DNA of 64,000 nt, from assembly GCA_015956445.1 (NCBI GenBank), contig WIUZ02000017.1, positions 434,001-498,000 of the forward strand. Reading direction: 5' to 3'. The stretch comes from Thelephora terrestris. Lineage: Eukaryota > Basidiomycota > Agaricomycetes > Thelephorales > Thelephoraceae. A model generated the notes under the pieces. That model searched no databases and was not told the DNA's origin. It was given only the letters and a program-made list of their open reading frames with translations. The position numbers were made by a program, and so were the translations under genes. Positions 22,542 through 32,861 of this stretch are shown here, one piece after another (positions within the stretch are counted from its first letter, which is position 1; each line of letters starts with the position of its first letter).

Positions 22542-23518
22542 ATGGCCTCTTGTGAAGTGTCCGACCGCCTCGCGCTCAGAAACCCTAATGCGGTGGCGAT
22601 CTTGAGGGCGGCTGAGGCACGGAACCCTACCGCGTCCGCCGTTTCTGGAAGGACGCCAAGGGTTTCGAAAAACAGCCAATTCGAGCCTTGGGACGCCAAT
22701 CACCCTGTACGGCAAGAGTTTCGCCGGCTGTTGGACCCCGGAATCCTTGGACGTAACAATAAAAAGGATGCTGTAGTGTCACTAAGGGCAAGGAATCCAA
22801 GTGGTGTCTGGTGACTGTTCACCTCGAAGCTAATCCTTGGATCACAGTTGTTGAACAAGATAACGGAGAATATTCTGAAATATCCCAACGATCTCAAGTA
22901 TCGGCGGCTCGACACCAACCTTGACAAGGTGAAACTTCATATCATGTCGAAGAACGGGACGGTGGAGTTCCTACAGAGGGTATGTTTTCAGTTCGTGGAG
23001 AATTTCATCGACTGACCGGCACGTATCGGACAAAGATGGGATTCCGGAGGGAGGTGCGCACGTAATTTCTTACGATTGGTGATCAAAGGGTTCTGACCCA
23101 CTCCGGTGTAGGTGAAGGATTTACAGGCCATGCTCGTTTTTAACCCGGATAGGATGAAAGATTTACGTACGGGCGCCAAGTGTCTTGAGGAGGTCATCCA
23201 GAATCAAGTCCAGGCGATCGAAGACGAGGAACGGGCAAGGCGCCAGGAGATCGCCAATCGGCAAGCCGCAGTGACCAAGGTGCGCCAGTCGAAAGCCAGA
23301 GTCCATCATGAGAAGCACTTATTCTGTACTTCAAGGTACGAAACAAGATCTACGAGGACCGAGTGAACGTTACTGCAAGGGTCGAGAGGGAAAAGTTGGC
23401 GAGGGAACGCGAGGCTACTCAGACTCAAGCAGACAACTATGAGCCTCCGGTGGATGAAATGGCCAACTTGAAGATCAAGACACTGAGCGACTACCAAACC
23501 CCACAAGAGCAGGAATAG
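22542..23518 (+). CDS. PUB-domain protein, tandem copy 1
   Basis: Five exons (22542-22787, 22848-22979, 23036-23053, 23112-23279, 23336-23518) encode about 248 aa. The segment DANHPVRQEFRRLLDPGI leads into a PUB/PUG-like domain: LLNKITENILKYPNDLKYRR, LDKVKLHIMSKNGTVEFLQR, MGFRRE, VKDLQAMLVFNPDRM. PUB domains bind p97/Cdc48. The C-terminal third is charged and probably coiled-coil (EDEERARRQEIANRQAAVTK, VERE KLARERE). Exon 3 is an 18-nt micro-exon, and intron 1 appears to use a GC donor (AGG|gcaagg). Exons 2-4 are identical in length to those of the downstream copy (132, 18 and 168 nt). A Cdc48-linked adaptor role is inference. Confidence 0.8.
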
Positions 23519-23779
23519 TTACTTCCACGAAGTGTTCGAGTTGCGATATTCGCGCCAAATGTAGCGAATGACTCGTCAGTCCAAACCATGTGTACCATCA
23601 AACCTTTTTCGATACCTGAAATGTCCCTGTTGTCCTGTAATACTACAAATTTCACTTTGCCCGCATATCCTCACGACGCGTTGCACTAACGTGACACGAG
23701 CTCAACCGATCACTTCCCTTTTTTGGAAGGGTGACTCTAGACCTCTGGCCTGGTCTCGGATAGTTGCCCCCTCGAGCCA

Positions 23780-23786
23780 TATATAA
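23780..23786 (+). promoter_or_regulatory. TATA box of PUB copy 2
   Basis: A perfect TATATAA lies about 50 bp upstream of the ATG at 23835. The rest of 23519-23834 is spacer between the tandem copies, with no other feature recognised. Confidence 0.5.
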
Positions 23787-23834
23787 GAACCCTCTCAAGC
23801 AAAAATCCGGTCCACTTTCAACCCTCGTTCACCC

Positions 23835-24812
23835 ATGGGCGACCGAGAAACCAGACTAGCTGCGATTGAGAATAGGAGGAAGAGCACTGGACCTTCTTCT
23901 CCGGCGTCCGCTCCTGTGTCAGATTCGGGCGCTGCCATCCCCAAGGCACATAATTATTCTAACTTCGATAAAGACCACGATAGGAGACAAGAGTTTCGAA
24001 GGCTTGCGGATCCTGGTATCACTAGACCCAACTCGCGCGAGGTAGCTTACGAAGCCATCAAGGTAAGGTTCTCAGTTTCGCCGAAGCGACCAGGACTGAT
24101 AGAATACTCAAGACTCTGCTGACCATTGCCGGGAACGTCATCGACCACCCTGATGAGGACAAGTATCACAAATTCAAACCCACAAACACCGCCATCCGAA
24201 GGAAGATCGTGGATCCAAAGGGGACGTTGGAGTATGCTGTGGAGGTAAGGGCGATTTCTCCATCGTTTTGTTATCCTGAGTCTTATCTCACGTATGACGT
24301 ATACCCAGCTAGGATTCAGGCCAGAGGTAAACCCGTGCCTGACCTCTCGTCTGTTTTCTGAGGACTCATCTTCAGGGATAGGTTATTGATTTCCAACCGT
24401 ACTACATTTTCCACAAATCGAGGTGGAACGACCTCTTGATCGGTCACGCGGTCCTAAAGGAATTCGAAGAGCGTGAAGCTGAGAAGGAGCAACGCCTGGC
24501 GAAAGCTAGGGCTGAGGAGAAAGCGGCGATCGAAGCTCAGAAAGAAAAGGTAGAGTTTCACCCTAGGTTACCTGCTGGATGTCATTCTGATCACTGGTCG
24601 TGTAGACTCGATTGGCATTTTTGGATGACAGGAAATCAAAGACACAGCTCGACGAGAGGGAAAGAGAACTTCGAGCGGCCCGTGCCGCTAGACTGCCAAG
24701 TCCAGAGCCAGAGACGGAACTTGCTCCCCCACAGTACATGCCAGGGAGCGGTCACCTTCTCTCGGGAACTGGGACTCCTCCTGCCCCAACCAATGATGAC
24801 GTGATTGATTGA
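23835..24812 (+). CDS. PUB-domain protein, tandem copy 2
   Basis: Five exons (23835-24062, 24113-24244, 24309-24326, 24382-24549, 24606-24812) encode about 250 aa. DHDRRQEFRRLADPGITRP precedes a canonical PUB domain: TLLTIAGNVIDHPDEDKYHK, IRRKIVDPKGTLEYAVE, LGFRPE (an 18-nt micro-exon) and VIDFQPYYIFHKSRWNDL. It is followed by a charged helix (EFEEREAEKEQRLAKAR) and an S/P-rich tail. This copy keeps the PUB consensus better than copy 1, including LGFRPE where copy 1 has MGFRRE. Expected partner is Cdc48/p97. The 3' end converges with the YP-block gene 278 bp away. Confidence 0.86.
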
Positions 24813-25090
24813 TCCAGTGTGCCATCGCGCCACGATGTGTTGCACATTCCAGCGAAGCAAAGCGTTCTACAGGAAGAATCACTCCACCATTTTCCAGTCG
24901 AGCGATAAAAATCATTAACGACTACGTGCTGTATTTGTAGACTGCATTCTGAGAAAACATTTCGAACTGAGTCTATGTACGCTATTCTACAGTTTGTTCT
25001 ATATATGCGGAGATGCGTCTAGGGGCGATAAGTTACAAATAATCAAGAATAATTAAGAAAAATGGACAAAACAACGAGCGAAGCGGGGGC

Positions 25091-28000
25091 TCAAGCCCGC
25101 TTAGGGGAGAGAGGGAGTGACCTCGTTGATCTGCGAGGGGGGCGATCAAAACCAGGTTCCAAGGGTTCCACAGCTACATTCAACTGTTTTATTCTCTGCG
25201 CGACTAAAGCACTCTGTCTCCTCTTCGGCGTGATCGGTCGCACAGGCATCGATTGTGACCTCGTGAGGGCTGCCGGCTCGTCAGAAAATTCTGACTCCAT
25301 CGAAATGATCGTCAACCCGTAGCATCCCCCTATCATCCCATCCGTAGTTGTGATATCTTCCTGAACATCTTTGGTGGCGGCCGGTATACCTAGCATGACT
25401 TCGTTATGAGGTTCCTCTTGGCCTTTGAGAGCTGGTCTCGGTTGAGGTACATCATTAGCTGAGGGGACTAGCGCTCGGGGGCATGGGGGGTAGATGTTGA
25501 AGTGAGGATACGCTGCCTTGTCTGCGCACCAGATTAATAGACGATCCGGAAGATGGAAGGCTCGACTCACCTATTTCGAGTGCTGGGTACGCTGGGTACG
25601 ATAACACAGGCATACTCCCTAGCTGAGAAGCCGATTCTCCAGAGTTAACAGAGGAGAAAGGGTGCACTTCCTCTTGGAGCTCGCAGGGAGGTTTAAGTGC
25701 CTTGATGACCTGCTCAACTGCAGGGACCACCTGAACGCATGTCCATGATGGATAAATATCAAAGTGCGGGTAGACCGGGTCATCTAGCACGAATGGAGCG
25801 TCGGTCGTTGAAGGATATGGTTCCTTAAAGCAAGGCAACTCACAGATCTTAATGACAGGATACGGCGGCTTCGATACACCGACAGGTTTGGGTGGTGTCG
25901 TCGTGGGACTATCTACTGTAGAAGCCAAGGGGGGTTCGTGACGGACTCCGGTGTGATTTTCGCGTCGAGGGCGATCCTGCGTGCGCGACCACGATGGGTA
26001 GATATTGAAGTGCGGGTAATTTTGTTTGTCTAGGGGTCGTAGGATGCGTCAAAAATACATGAAGAGGACTGGAGGAAAGTTTGATTGACAAATCTCTATA
26101 ACGGGATACAAAGGGCCGGGAGTGTGCACAATCCGTGTTGTAGGTGTCGCAGTTACTTTTGAAAGATGAGTACGCACAACTTCAGGAGGCGAAGGGTGGA
26201 TAAACCTACCTGCGACTCTGTTTTTCACTAAGGCCCCTCTTATGGTGGGATAAATATCGAAGTCAGGGTACACGGTGGGATCTAAACGAAACAAACCATA
26301 AGGTGGGAGGGAAACTTTCCAGAAATAGACTCACAGATGTCCAATCGGGGATACGCAGCCCCTATTTTCACCGAGACAGAGACCACGTTCAACTTCCCAG
26401 AGGCCGCTCTCGATCGTTGTTCTCGAGGTGGTTGGGCGGAGCTTCTTCCGGCTACCGCTAGATAAATGTCGAAATAAGGATACACTGGAGGATCTACCCT
26501 CGCAAGAAACAGCAGCAATATTTTTCAAATTGTTGAGTGAGATCCATTGACAAAAGAACCAATCAGAAGGAGAAAGTTAATCACAGATTGATATCACCGG
26601 ATACGCGAATGGTTCCTGGAAGGATGACGCCTGGTCGTGTTGTGAAGAGGGTGGAAGTGTTTGTGAAAGTGCTTGCAGAGTCACGTAGTCCGGTAACTTT
26701 GGAACTGGGGGTGCGTCTTCATCAGCTGTGAACCGCTTGCGTAATTTGGCGCGCGCTGGCCGGTTCCGTGGTTGACGGACGGATGCTTGCGATGGTGTCC
26801 TGGTGATTTCGCCAGCAATGGGAGGGTAGACATCGATCCATGGGTACACTGGAGGATCTATACCGAGCCGACATCTGAACACTCGAGCCCGTGTTTGTGG
26901 TCGAAGACTTACATATGACTAAGGAAGGATAGCCAACTGTGAGATGTACATCTGCGGCTTTGATGCTGCTCAATGCAGAAGGAACGCGTGTTGGATGTGA
27001 TGAGCTTAAAGTACCAGTAACTGTAGGATAGATGTTTAGGTGAGGATAGACAGAGGGACCTGAGGGAACATAAGCGAAAACCAACACGTGGAGGGACAAT
27101 TGCTTACAGATATCGAAGACTGGGTAGGCCCCTGGCAAGCGCGCCGAGATCGTCATCTTGGGGACATAACGAGCAACCTTTGGGTAAATGTCGAAGTGAG
27201 GGTACATTGCGTTGTCTACGGGGACTATCAAAACCACGGTGTTTGTAGGCGGCCGGAGAAACACTTACAGATCTTCATCGCCGGGTAACCAAGTTTCGTT
27301 CCCGTGGATTTCTTGGGGGCGACTAAAAAGTGCGGCTGTACGGCTGGTGTCGGACGCCGAACCGGGATGTACCTTTCCACCGAAGGATACACATCGAAGA
27401 AGGGATAAACGGCTGGATCTAAGGGCATCGAGATTAGCAAATACTTATAGCATAGAGTTCCAAGCCACGGTGAACTCACAAATTTTAATGGCAGGGTACG
27501 CCATGGCGGACTTCGGAGTTGGAGACGGGGTTAAGTCGGCGACAGAGGGTGGGCCTGGAGTCGGGCGAGAATCGGGTCGAGAAGAAGGCCCCCCGAATGC
27601 CCACGGTTGTGTCCCTAGAACATTCGGACCAGAGAGTAAATACGAGTCGAGTTCTCGCCCATCGTCACTGGGCTTTACCGCCACTCGGGGTTGGGCAGAT
27701 TGGATCTTCGGGTAGATCTCGAAATAAGGATATACCGCGGGGTCTACTTGTATTATGGTGGTTAGAACATCATGTCATGTAGAAACAAGCGAAGGAATGT
27801 TATCGATCACGCGGAAAGAGGGATACGTACAGATATCAAGAGCTGGGTATGCAACTCGACTGGCTTTGGGTAAAGTGCCCGTGATTAACGCAGACGAAGT
27901 CGCGGAGGTGGTAGGTCCTTGCGTCCTGATGGCTGAGATGTTGGGCAGGCTACTGGAGGCGTGACTCTGAACGACGGAAACAGCCTGGACCGAAGGGTAA

Positions 28001-30242
28001 ATGTCGAAATGGGGATACACAGCAGGATCTATGCGTAGGATTGCAACGTGAGGAAACAAAAAGTGATGAAGTGTAAGAAACCGCTCACAAATCTTGATGA
28101 CCGGGTAGGCTGAGCGCTCCACCGTACTGACATGTTTCCGCGATTCCACCGGACCCAATGATAAAGCTGACTGTGTCAGGTATTTCCACAGCCCTGGCTC
28201 CTGAGATTTTGAATTTTCTTCATTGGGCATCAAACATGGCCAGACGATGTTCCAAGGAACAGATGATCCAGGCGTCATAGCCGTCCGTTGTGGCGCAAGA
28301 TCTCCAATTTCCTCCGCAAAGCTGAAAAACCGTTGGGCGGCGTCTGGAGTGCTCACTCTATTCAACGTAGTTGGGGTAGGCGGCCACTCCTCAGGAGGCC
28401 CCCAAGAAGTCGCAGTGCTCGGTGTTACCGGTCTGCTGCCTTCAGCCCTTCTCCCGAGATCAACAGAAGGTGGTCTACAGTAAGCGAATTGTGGCTCGAG
28501 TGAAGGAGAAGGTGGGTACTCGGAAGGAGGGCCCCAGGATGTGGTCGTTGAAGGAGTAGCGGGTCTGCTCCACCCAACCCTCTGCCCCAGGTCCAAGGAT
28601 GGGGCGCGGCGGTAGTAGGGCCATTGGGATTCTGGATCAGGCGAAGGAGGATATTCAGAGGGAGGTCCCCAGGAGGTAGCAGTGGTGGGCGTCATCGGAC
28701 AGTATTCCAAGTTCCTCTGACCAAGGTCGGGGGAAGGGAGCCTGAATTCTGATGTAACGGGAGAGAGGGGGTCGTAGTCACCTGGTCCCCAAGAAGTACA
28801 AGTCTCAGGCGTGAGAGGAACAGAGCCAATCCCACGTCTATCCATATGTACAGATGGCAGACGGCACGAGGAGACGGAGGCAGGGGAGTCGAGAACCGAC
28901 GGTGGGCCTAGTGAAGTGACGCTCCAGGAGTAGTCCTCTGGGTTTATCTCAGACCGAACCTCGTCCACTTCAACGGCCGGATCGTCCAATGAAAGTGTGT
29001 TGGGCATGTTGGCGGGATCCAGGCTAAGTTGTCCTGTTGAAGCGAGGAGGGTTGTGTTGAAAGTAGCGCCTGCCCTCCAAGACTCGACCAGGTTGTCGAT
29101 TCCCTCCCTGCGGGATGAAGGAGGCTCATTTTCCTGTACAAGGGGCGATAGAACTGGGTTCTCCGCGAGAGGAGGCGCAGGGTGGAGTTCTGGCATAGAC
29201 AAAGGGACTTGCTCCGCGATTGGCAAAGGGTTTCGGGGCGAAGAATCATTCAAGTCGAAACGTTCGAGCAGGGAGAGCCGTTTCGGTGTAGATCTTGCTC
29301 CATTTTTGGTATCAGTAATAGCCTGATTCTGCTCTTGTACATCCTCAAAGTTGACGGTTGTCTTGCTCTCCTGACGTTGATGAATGGAGGCGACGTGAGT
29401 GGGTGACAGAGACCCTGAGGATGTCGTCTCACGGCGAGACGCTGAGACCCAGGAGTCATACCACCGAGCTTTCCCAACGTCTGCGAATTGTGTCAGCCCA
29501 CAAAGGCGATCTAAGCCCGTTTACGAAACGTACCAATGTCAAACTCTATCCGACCAGAGATGGGAAGGCCGCCGCTTGGACCAGGAGCGTTCGGTTCGAA
29601 CAGGTGTCCCCAGAGGATCCCCCACGACTCTTCGCTTATCCGAGGTGTAAATGGTGTCCCAGCTTCATTGAGGGACATATACAGAGAGATCCCCACGATA
29701 CTCGGGAAATTGAATTCCCGCGCGATCGCGCCCAATTGTGCATACATCTGGATAGTTCAATGTGAACGCAATCAGTAAAAGATGCCATCTCCTGATAGAT
29801 GTGACACATATCAACTGACCGTCGAGTACAGGGGCATTAGCAATCCCTGGGACAGTCGAGAACTTGGGCCCGACGATAGTGTTTGGCCGAACACTCCCTG
29901 TGACTGGGCGACGAAGGCTGGAGGGAGTACAAGGACGAGCCAACGGGAAGCCCGGTGTCGTGAATGTTCTCGAGTGGACTGATTGTAACCTAGAACGGAG
30001 GTAGCGGTGCGGCTTTGCATCCGGGTCGGAGTTTCAGAGAGACCTGCTAGCGAAGGAAGGCTCGAGAATGAGAGTTCATTGGAATTGCCAAATGGATTGT
30101 GGTTGCCGGGCGTATTTGCTGGTAAACCCAAGTCATTGATGTACGGCATGCTGGCGGCGTTCGGAACGGCTGTGACAGCACGGTCGACGACTTGTTGAGC
30201 GGATGGTCTGTTCACATGGTGGGCGGATGTGAAGCGGGACAT
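25091..30242 (-). CDS. Large YP-block repeat protein, function unknown
   Basis: Fourteen exons sum to 4350 nt (about 1449 aa): 30242-29820, 29747-29534, 29480-28089, 28028-27831, 27743-27480, 27418-27269, 27215-27108, 27059-26913, 26857-26585, 26493-26335, 26281-26090, 26029-25844, 25783-25571, 25521-25091. Residues about 90-230 look like a folded domain (RWLVLVLPPAFVAQSQ, MYAQLGAIAREFNFPSIVG, FTPRISEESWGILWGHLFEP, RIEFDIDVGKARWYDSW). I believe it recurs in basidiomycete hypothetical proteins but cannot name it. Exon 3 adds an S/P-rich stretch with TSWGPP repeats. From exon 4 on, every exon starts (Y)PxVYPxF(D/N)IYP and ends YPx(I/L)xI; all these introns are phase 1. No signal peptide, membrane segment or enzyme motif is seen. 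It is divergent from CSN4 (371 bp). Confidence 0.8.
25500..28110 (-). repeat. Eleven YP blocks at successive exon junctions
   Basis: Joined junctions, 5' to 3' of the gene: YPVIKI-YPAVYPHFDIYP, YPALDI-YPAVYPYFEIYP, YPAIKI-YPAVYPFFDVYP, YPAMKI-YNAMYPHFDIYP, YPVFDI-CPSVYPHLNIYP, YPSLVI-YPPVYPWIDVYP, YPVISI-YPPVYPYFDIYL, YPRLDI-YPTVYPDFDIYP, YPVIEI-YKQNYPHFNIYP, YPVIKI-YDPVYPHFDIYP, YPALEI-DKAAYPHFNIYP. The hyphen is the intron site. The codon there is tyrosine split T|AT or T|AC in nine cases, cysteine (T|GT) in one and aspartate (G|AC) in one. The linkers between blocks are diverged, P/S/T-rich and 36-91 codons long per exon. Confidence 0.85.
28340..28880 (-). repeat. Tandem 40-44 residue TSWGPP repeat inside exon 3
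   Basis: Four clear units share TP-T-TSWGPP-EYPPSP followed by PS-DLG-R. TSWGP(G/P) occurs near 28790, 28670, 28538 and 28406, so the period is 120-132 bp. A fifth, weaker PSV-MDRR edge lies upstream near 28850. This repeat is unrelated in sequence to the YP blocks of the same protein. Confidence 0.75.
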
Positions 30243-30566
30243 GGCGGACTGGGGCTGACTTGCAGCGGCGAGAGAGAGAGGGAACGAGTCTCACAGAAAC
30301 CCAGAAGGTGGAATGAAACGAGGGAGGGAGAACGGCCTGATGGAGCGGGGTAGAGTAAGCATATATCGGACACTGCCTGAGTGTTCCCACAGCGACAATT
30401 TGCGGTTCTGTAGTTCATTCGTTATGAGAACATCTTACGCTATTTCTCCACCCCGCTAGCCATTTCTAACCTCCCGCATTGTTCTACAAAGGCTGCAATC
30501 AGAACTAGACTTGTCAAGGTCCATACACTCGAGGCGCGAGATGAATTGGGTCCGGCCATCTTGCAT

Positions 30567-30572
30567 CACGTG
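30567..30572. promoter_or_regulatory. CACGTG E-box in the CSN4/YP-protein divergent promoter
   Basis: A palindromic CACGTG lies 41 bp upstream of the CSN4 ATG, within the 371-bp divergent spacer 30243-30613. bHLH factors bind this hexamer in fungi. Its use here is not shown. Confidence 0.3.
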
Positions 30573-30613
30573 TTAGACAACCTTCATCTCCGCAACCACC
30601 GAGGTCTGATACA

Positions 30614-32173
30614 ATGGATTCGCGTCTCGCCCAGTTGGCCTCTCTATCCCAGAGGGACAAGGGCCCAGCCTACGTCCTCGTCCTCAACGATCTCTTTGCC
30701 AACCAATCAAGTCCATCTTTCTTGAACGACCTCCACACTCTCGTAGATACAGTGGTTAATCAGGATGCAGGCGGTCTTGTAGTTGGCAGACAAGTCGTAT
30801 CTGAGCTCGTAAAAGCCGTGACGGAAGGCGTCGTTCAGGATCCAGAGATCAAGAAGCATATCCTACAGGATACACTCAATCTCGTTCAGCCGAAGATCGT
30901 CAGCTATGAGGAGCACGTTGAGTGGCTGTCTCACCGTTATCGCGCCCCCCTTTGTTCAATATTGTGGACATCTGTCGGATAGGTCAATTCGATAAGACTA
31001 CAACTCGCTCAACTCTTCGAATCAGAAGAGGAATGGAGCGATGCCGCTCGAATCCTCATGGGCCTCTCCTTAGATTCAAGCCAAAGGTGCGTTCCACCCG
31101 AATACGCCTAGTCGAACTTATATAATCCGAAATGCAGATCCATACCAGATCAGGAGAAACTTCAAATATACATTCGTATCGTTCGGCTCCTCCTTGAAGA
31201 TGAAGACAACGTCCAAGCCGAGACATATTACAACCGTGCTGCATTGTTGGTCCATTCAACAAATGACAAGGCAACTCTTCTGGCGTATAAATTATGTCAA
31301 GCCAGGATTATGGACTATTCTAGAAAGTTTTTGGAGGCTGCCAGCAGGTACCACGAACTCAGCTGGGTCGCAGAGATCGATGAAGAGGAGCGTCAACATA
31401 TGCTGTAAGCCCCCCCCTTTCACCTATATTCAAATCCTAATTATCTTTCAGTTCAGCGGCAGTGACGTGTGGCGTTCTCGCTCCCGCAGGTCCCAACAGA
31501 TCCCGGGTTCTCGCTTCGCTATGCAGAGACGAACGAACGGCCGACCTTCCCTCCTTCAACATCCTCCAAAAAATGTTCCTAGATCGTATCCTCCGCTCCG
31601 CAGAGGTCAAAGACTTTGAGGTTACCCTCAAACCCCATCAGCTCGCAAAAGTCGCGTTATCTTCCAACGATCGCGTCGCCTCCGCAATGCAAACCGACGA
31701 TGACGCGAACGACCCCACAATCAGTAAGAGGACCGGTCCCTCCACCGTCCTCGATCGCGCAGTCATGGAACACAACTTATTGGCCAGTTCTAAAATTTAC
31801 AATAATATCACCTTCAAGGGTTTGGGAGCCCTATTGGATCTCTCCCCTAGCGCGGCGGAGAACATGGCGAGGAAGATGATCGAGCAGGGGAGATTGAAGG
31901 GCTCCATCGACCAGGTCGATAAGCTTATCTGGTTCGAAGCGAGCAAGGAAGAGGATGATGCCCAGGGTAAGGCTGGCGGTCTAGGGGATGTCGAGCAGAC
32001 GACGGAGGATACCGGCGCTTTGTTCACCAAACGATGGGACCAGCAGATCCGCATCACTGCTGCAAACGTATGCAGACTCATCATGGCCTTGTACGACGCT
32101 GACCTGAATTTTTTTCCAGGTCGAGTCTATAGTCCAAAATCTTACAGAGAAAGGGCTGGTGACAGTCAGTTGA
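30614..32173 (+). CDS. CSN4: COP9 signalosome subunit 4
   Basis: PCI-domain scaffold subunit of the COP9 signalosome, which removes Nedd8 from cullins. Five exons (30614-30916, 30983-31086, 31138-31404, 31452-32067, 32120-32173) give about 447 aa. Diagnostic segments are SYEEH-VNSIRLQLAQLFESE, RLLLEDEDNVQAETYYNRA, KFLEAASRYHELS, SAAVTCGVLAPAGPNRSRVL, FNILQKMFLDRILRS, the PCI region (VMEHNLLASSKIYNNITFKG, AENMARKMIEQGRLKGSIDQ) and the terminal helix ITAANVESIVQNLTEKGL. Length fits animal and plant CSN4 (about 400 aa). It acts with the cullin-ligase components also encoded nearby (an F-box protein and a DCAF). Confidence 0.92.
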
Positions 32174-32861
32174 AAGTGGAAATCGCTTCACAAAGCATAC
32201 TTTACAAACGGTCACGGGAAGAACAACAATGTAATGTGCGATGTATTTTTACGATCTCTGGGGCAACCCGCAATCGCATTCATGCCCATCTCTTCGGCAT
32301 CAAATTCGATGTCACTCCCCAAAGTCCTCCTGATACACACCCTGTAGCCCGCCCGTCTTGGTCGAGCACCCGCCGCGTTTACCTCTATAAGTTCCGAGCG
32401 ACCTCGTGGAGGCGCTACCTGAGCGTTGTTGAGCCCTACCGCAACATACCGCACTCGCCCGTGGGTGATCGTCCGCAACGTGGCTCCCTCGCCACACGCA
32501 CACTTCCAAGCGTGTCTATCATCTTCAAGTGCAACGATGTGAGGTTCAGCGGCTCGGAAACCAGCGAACGACAGAATCATGATGGGGGTGTGAGTCCTGT
32601 TTTTTGGCACTTCAAAAAACCCTCCCTCAACTGTGAGCATTAGCGCCATCAAGCCTGCCTTCCTCCGATCATGAAGGTATGGTGTATCCAAAGTGCCTGA
32701 TTGTGCGGGTGCTCGATTAGGAACATGATTATGGCATCTTTGGCAAATTTTTCAGTTCCTTCGGGGGGGCAGTCAAGGTTGGATCATTTTCCCCTTGAAT
32801 GAAGGTCTGGGGCACGATCAATACAAACTCCTCGACATGGATTGGATGAAGGTGCCATCCC
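32174..32861. other. Convergent spacer with one unassigned minus-strand frame
   Basis: This lies between the 3' ends of CSN4 and the dual-kinase gene. An open frame of 159 codons (32691-32212, minus) has an ordinary composition, with ALEDDRHAWKCACGEGATL and RVCIRRTLGSDIEFDAEEMG. It matches no family I know and has no visible introns. It may be chance. The remaining 170 bp show nothing. Confidence 0.3.

Noticed and set aside
27775-29253. Single 492-codon frame as a complete gene
   Set aside because: It reads through the intron 28029-28088 and lacks an ATG. Upstream coding continues in the same frame to 29480 and splices to earlier exons. It is part of the YP-block gene.
25091-30242. Reading the array as a CRISPR or DNA tandem repeat
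   Set aside because: The DNA spacing is irregular and the repeats are conserved at protein level across splice junctions. There are no uniform direct repeats or spacers.
31462-32643. 393-codon plus-strand frame as one exon
   Set aside because: CSN4 homology requires the intron 32068-32119 and ends at 32173. The frame after 32067 is intron and flank.
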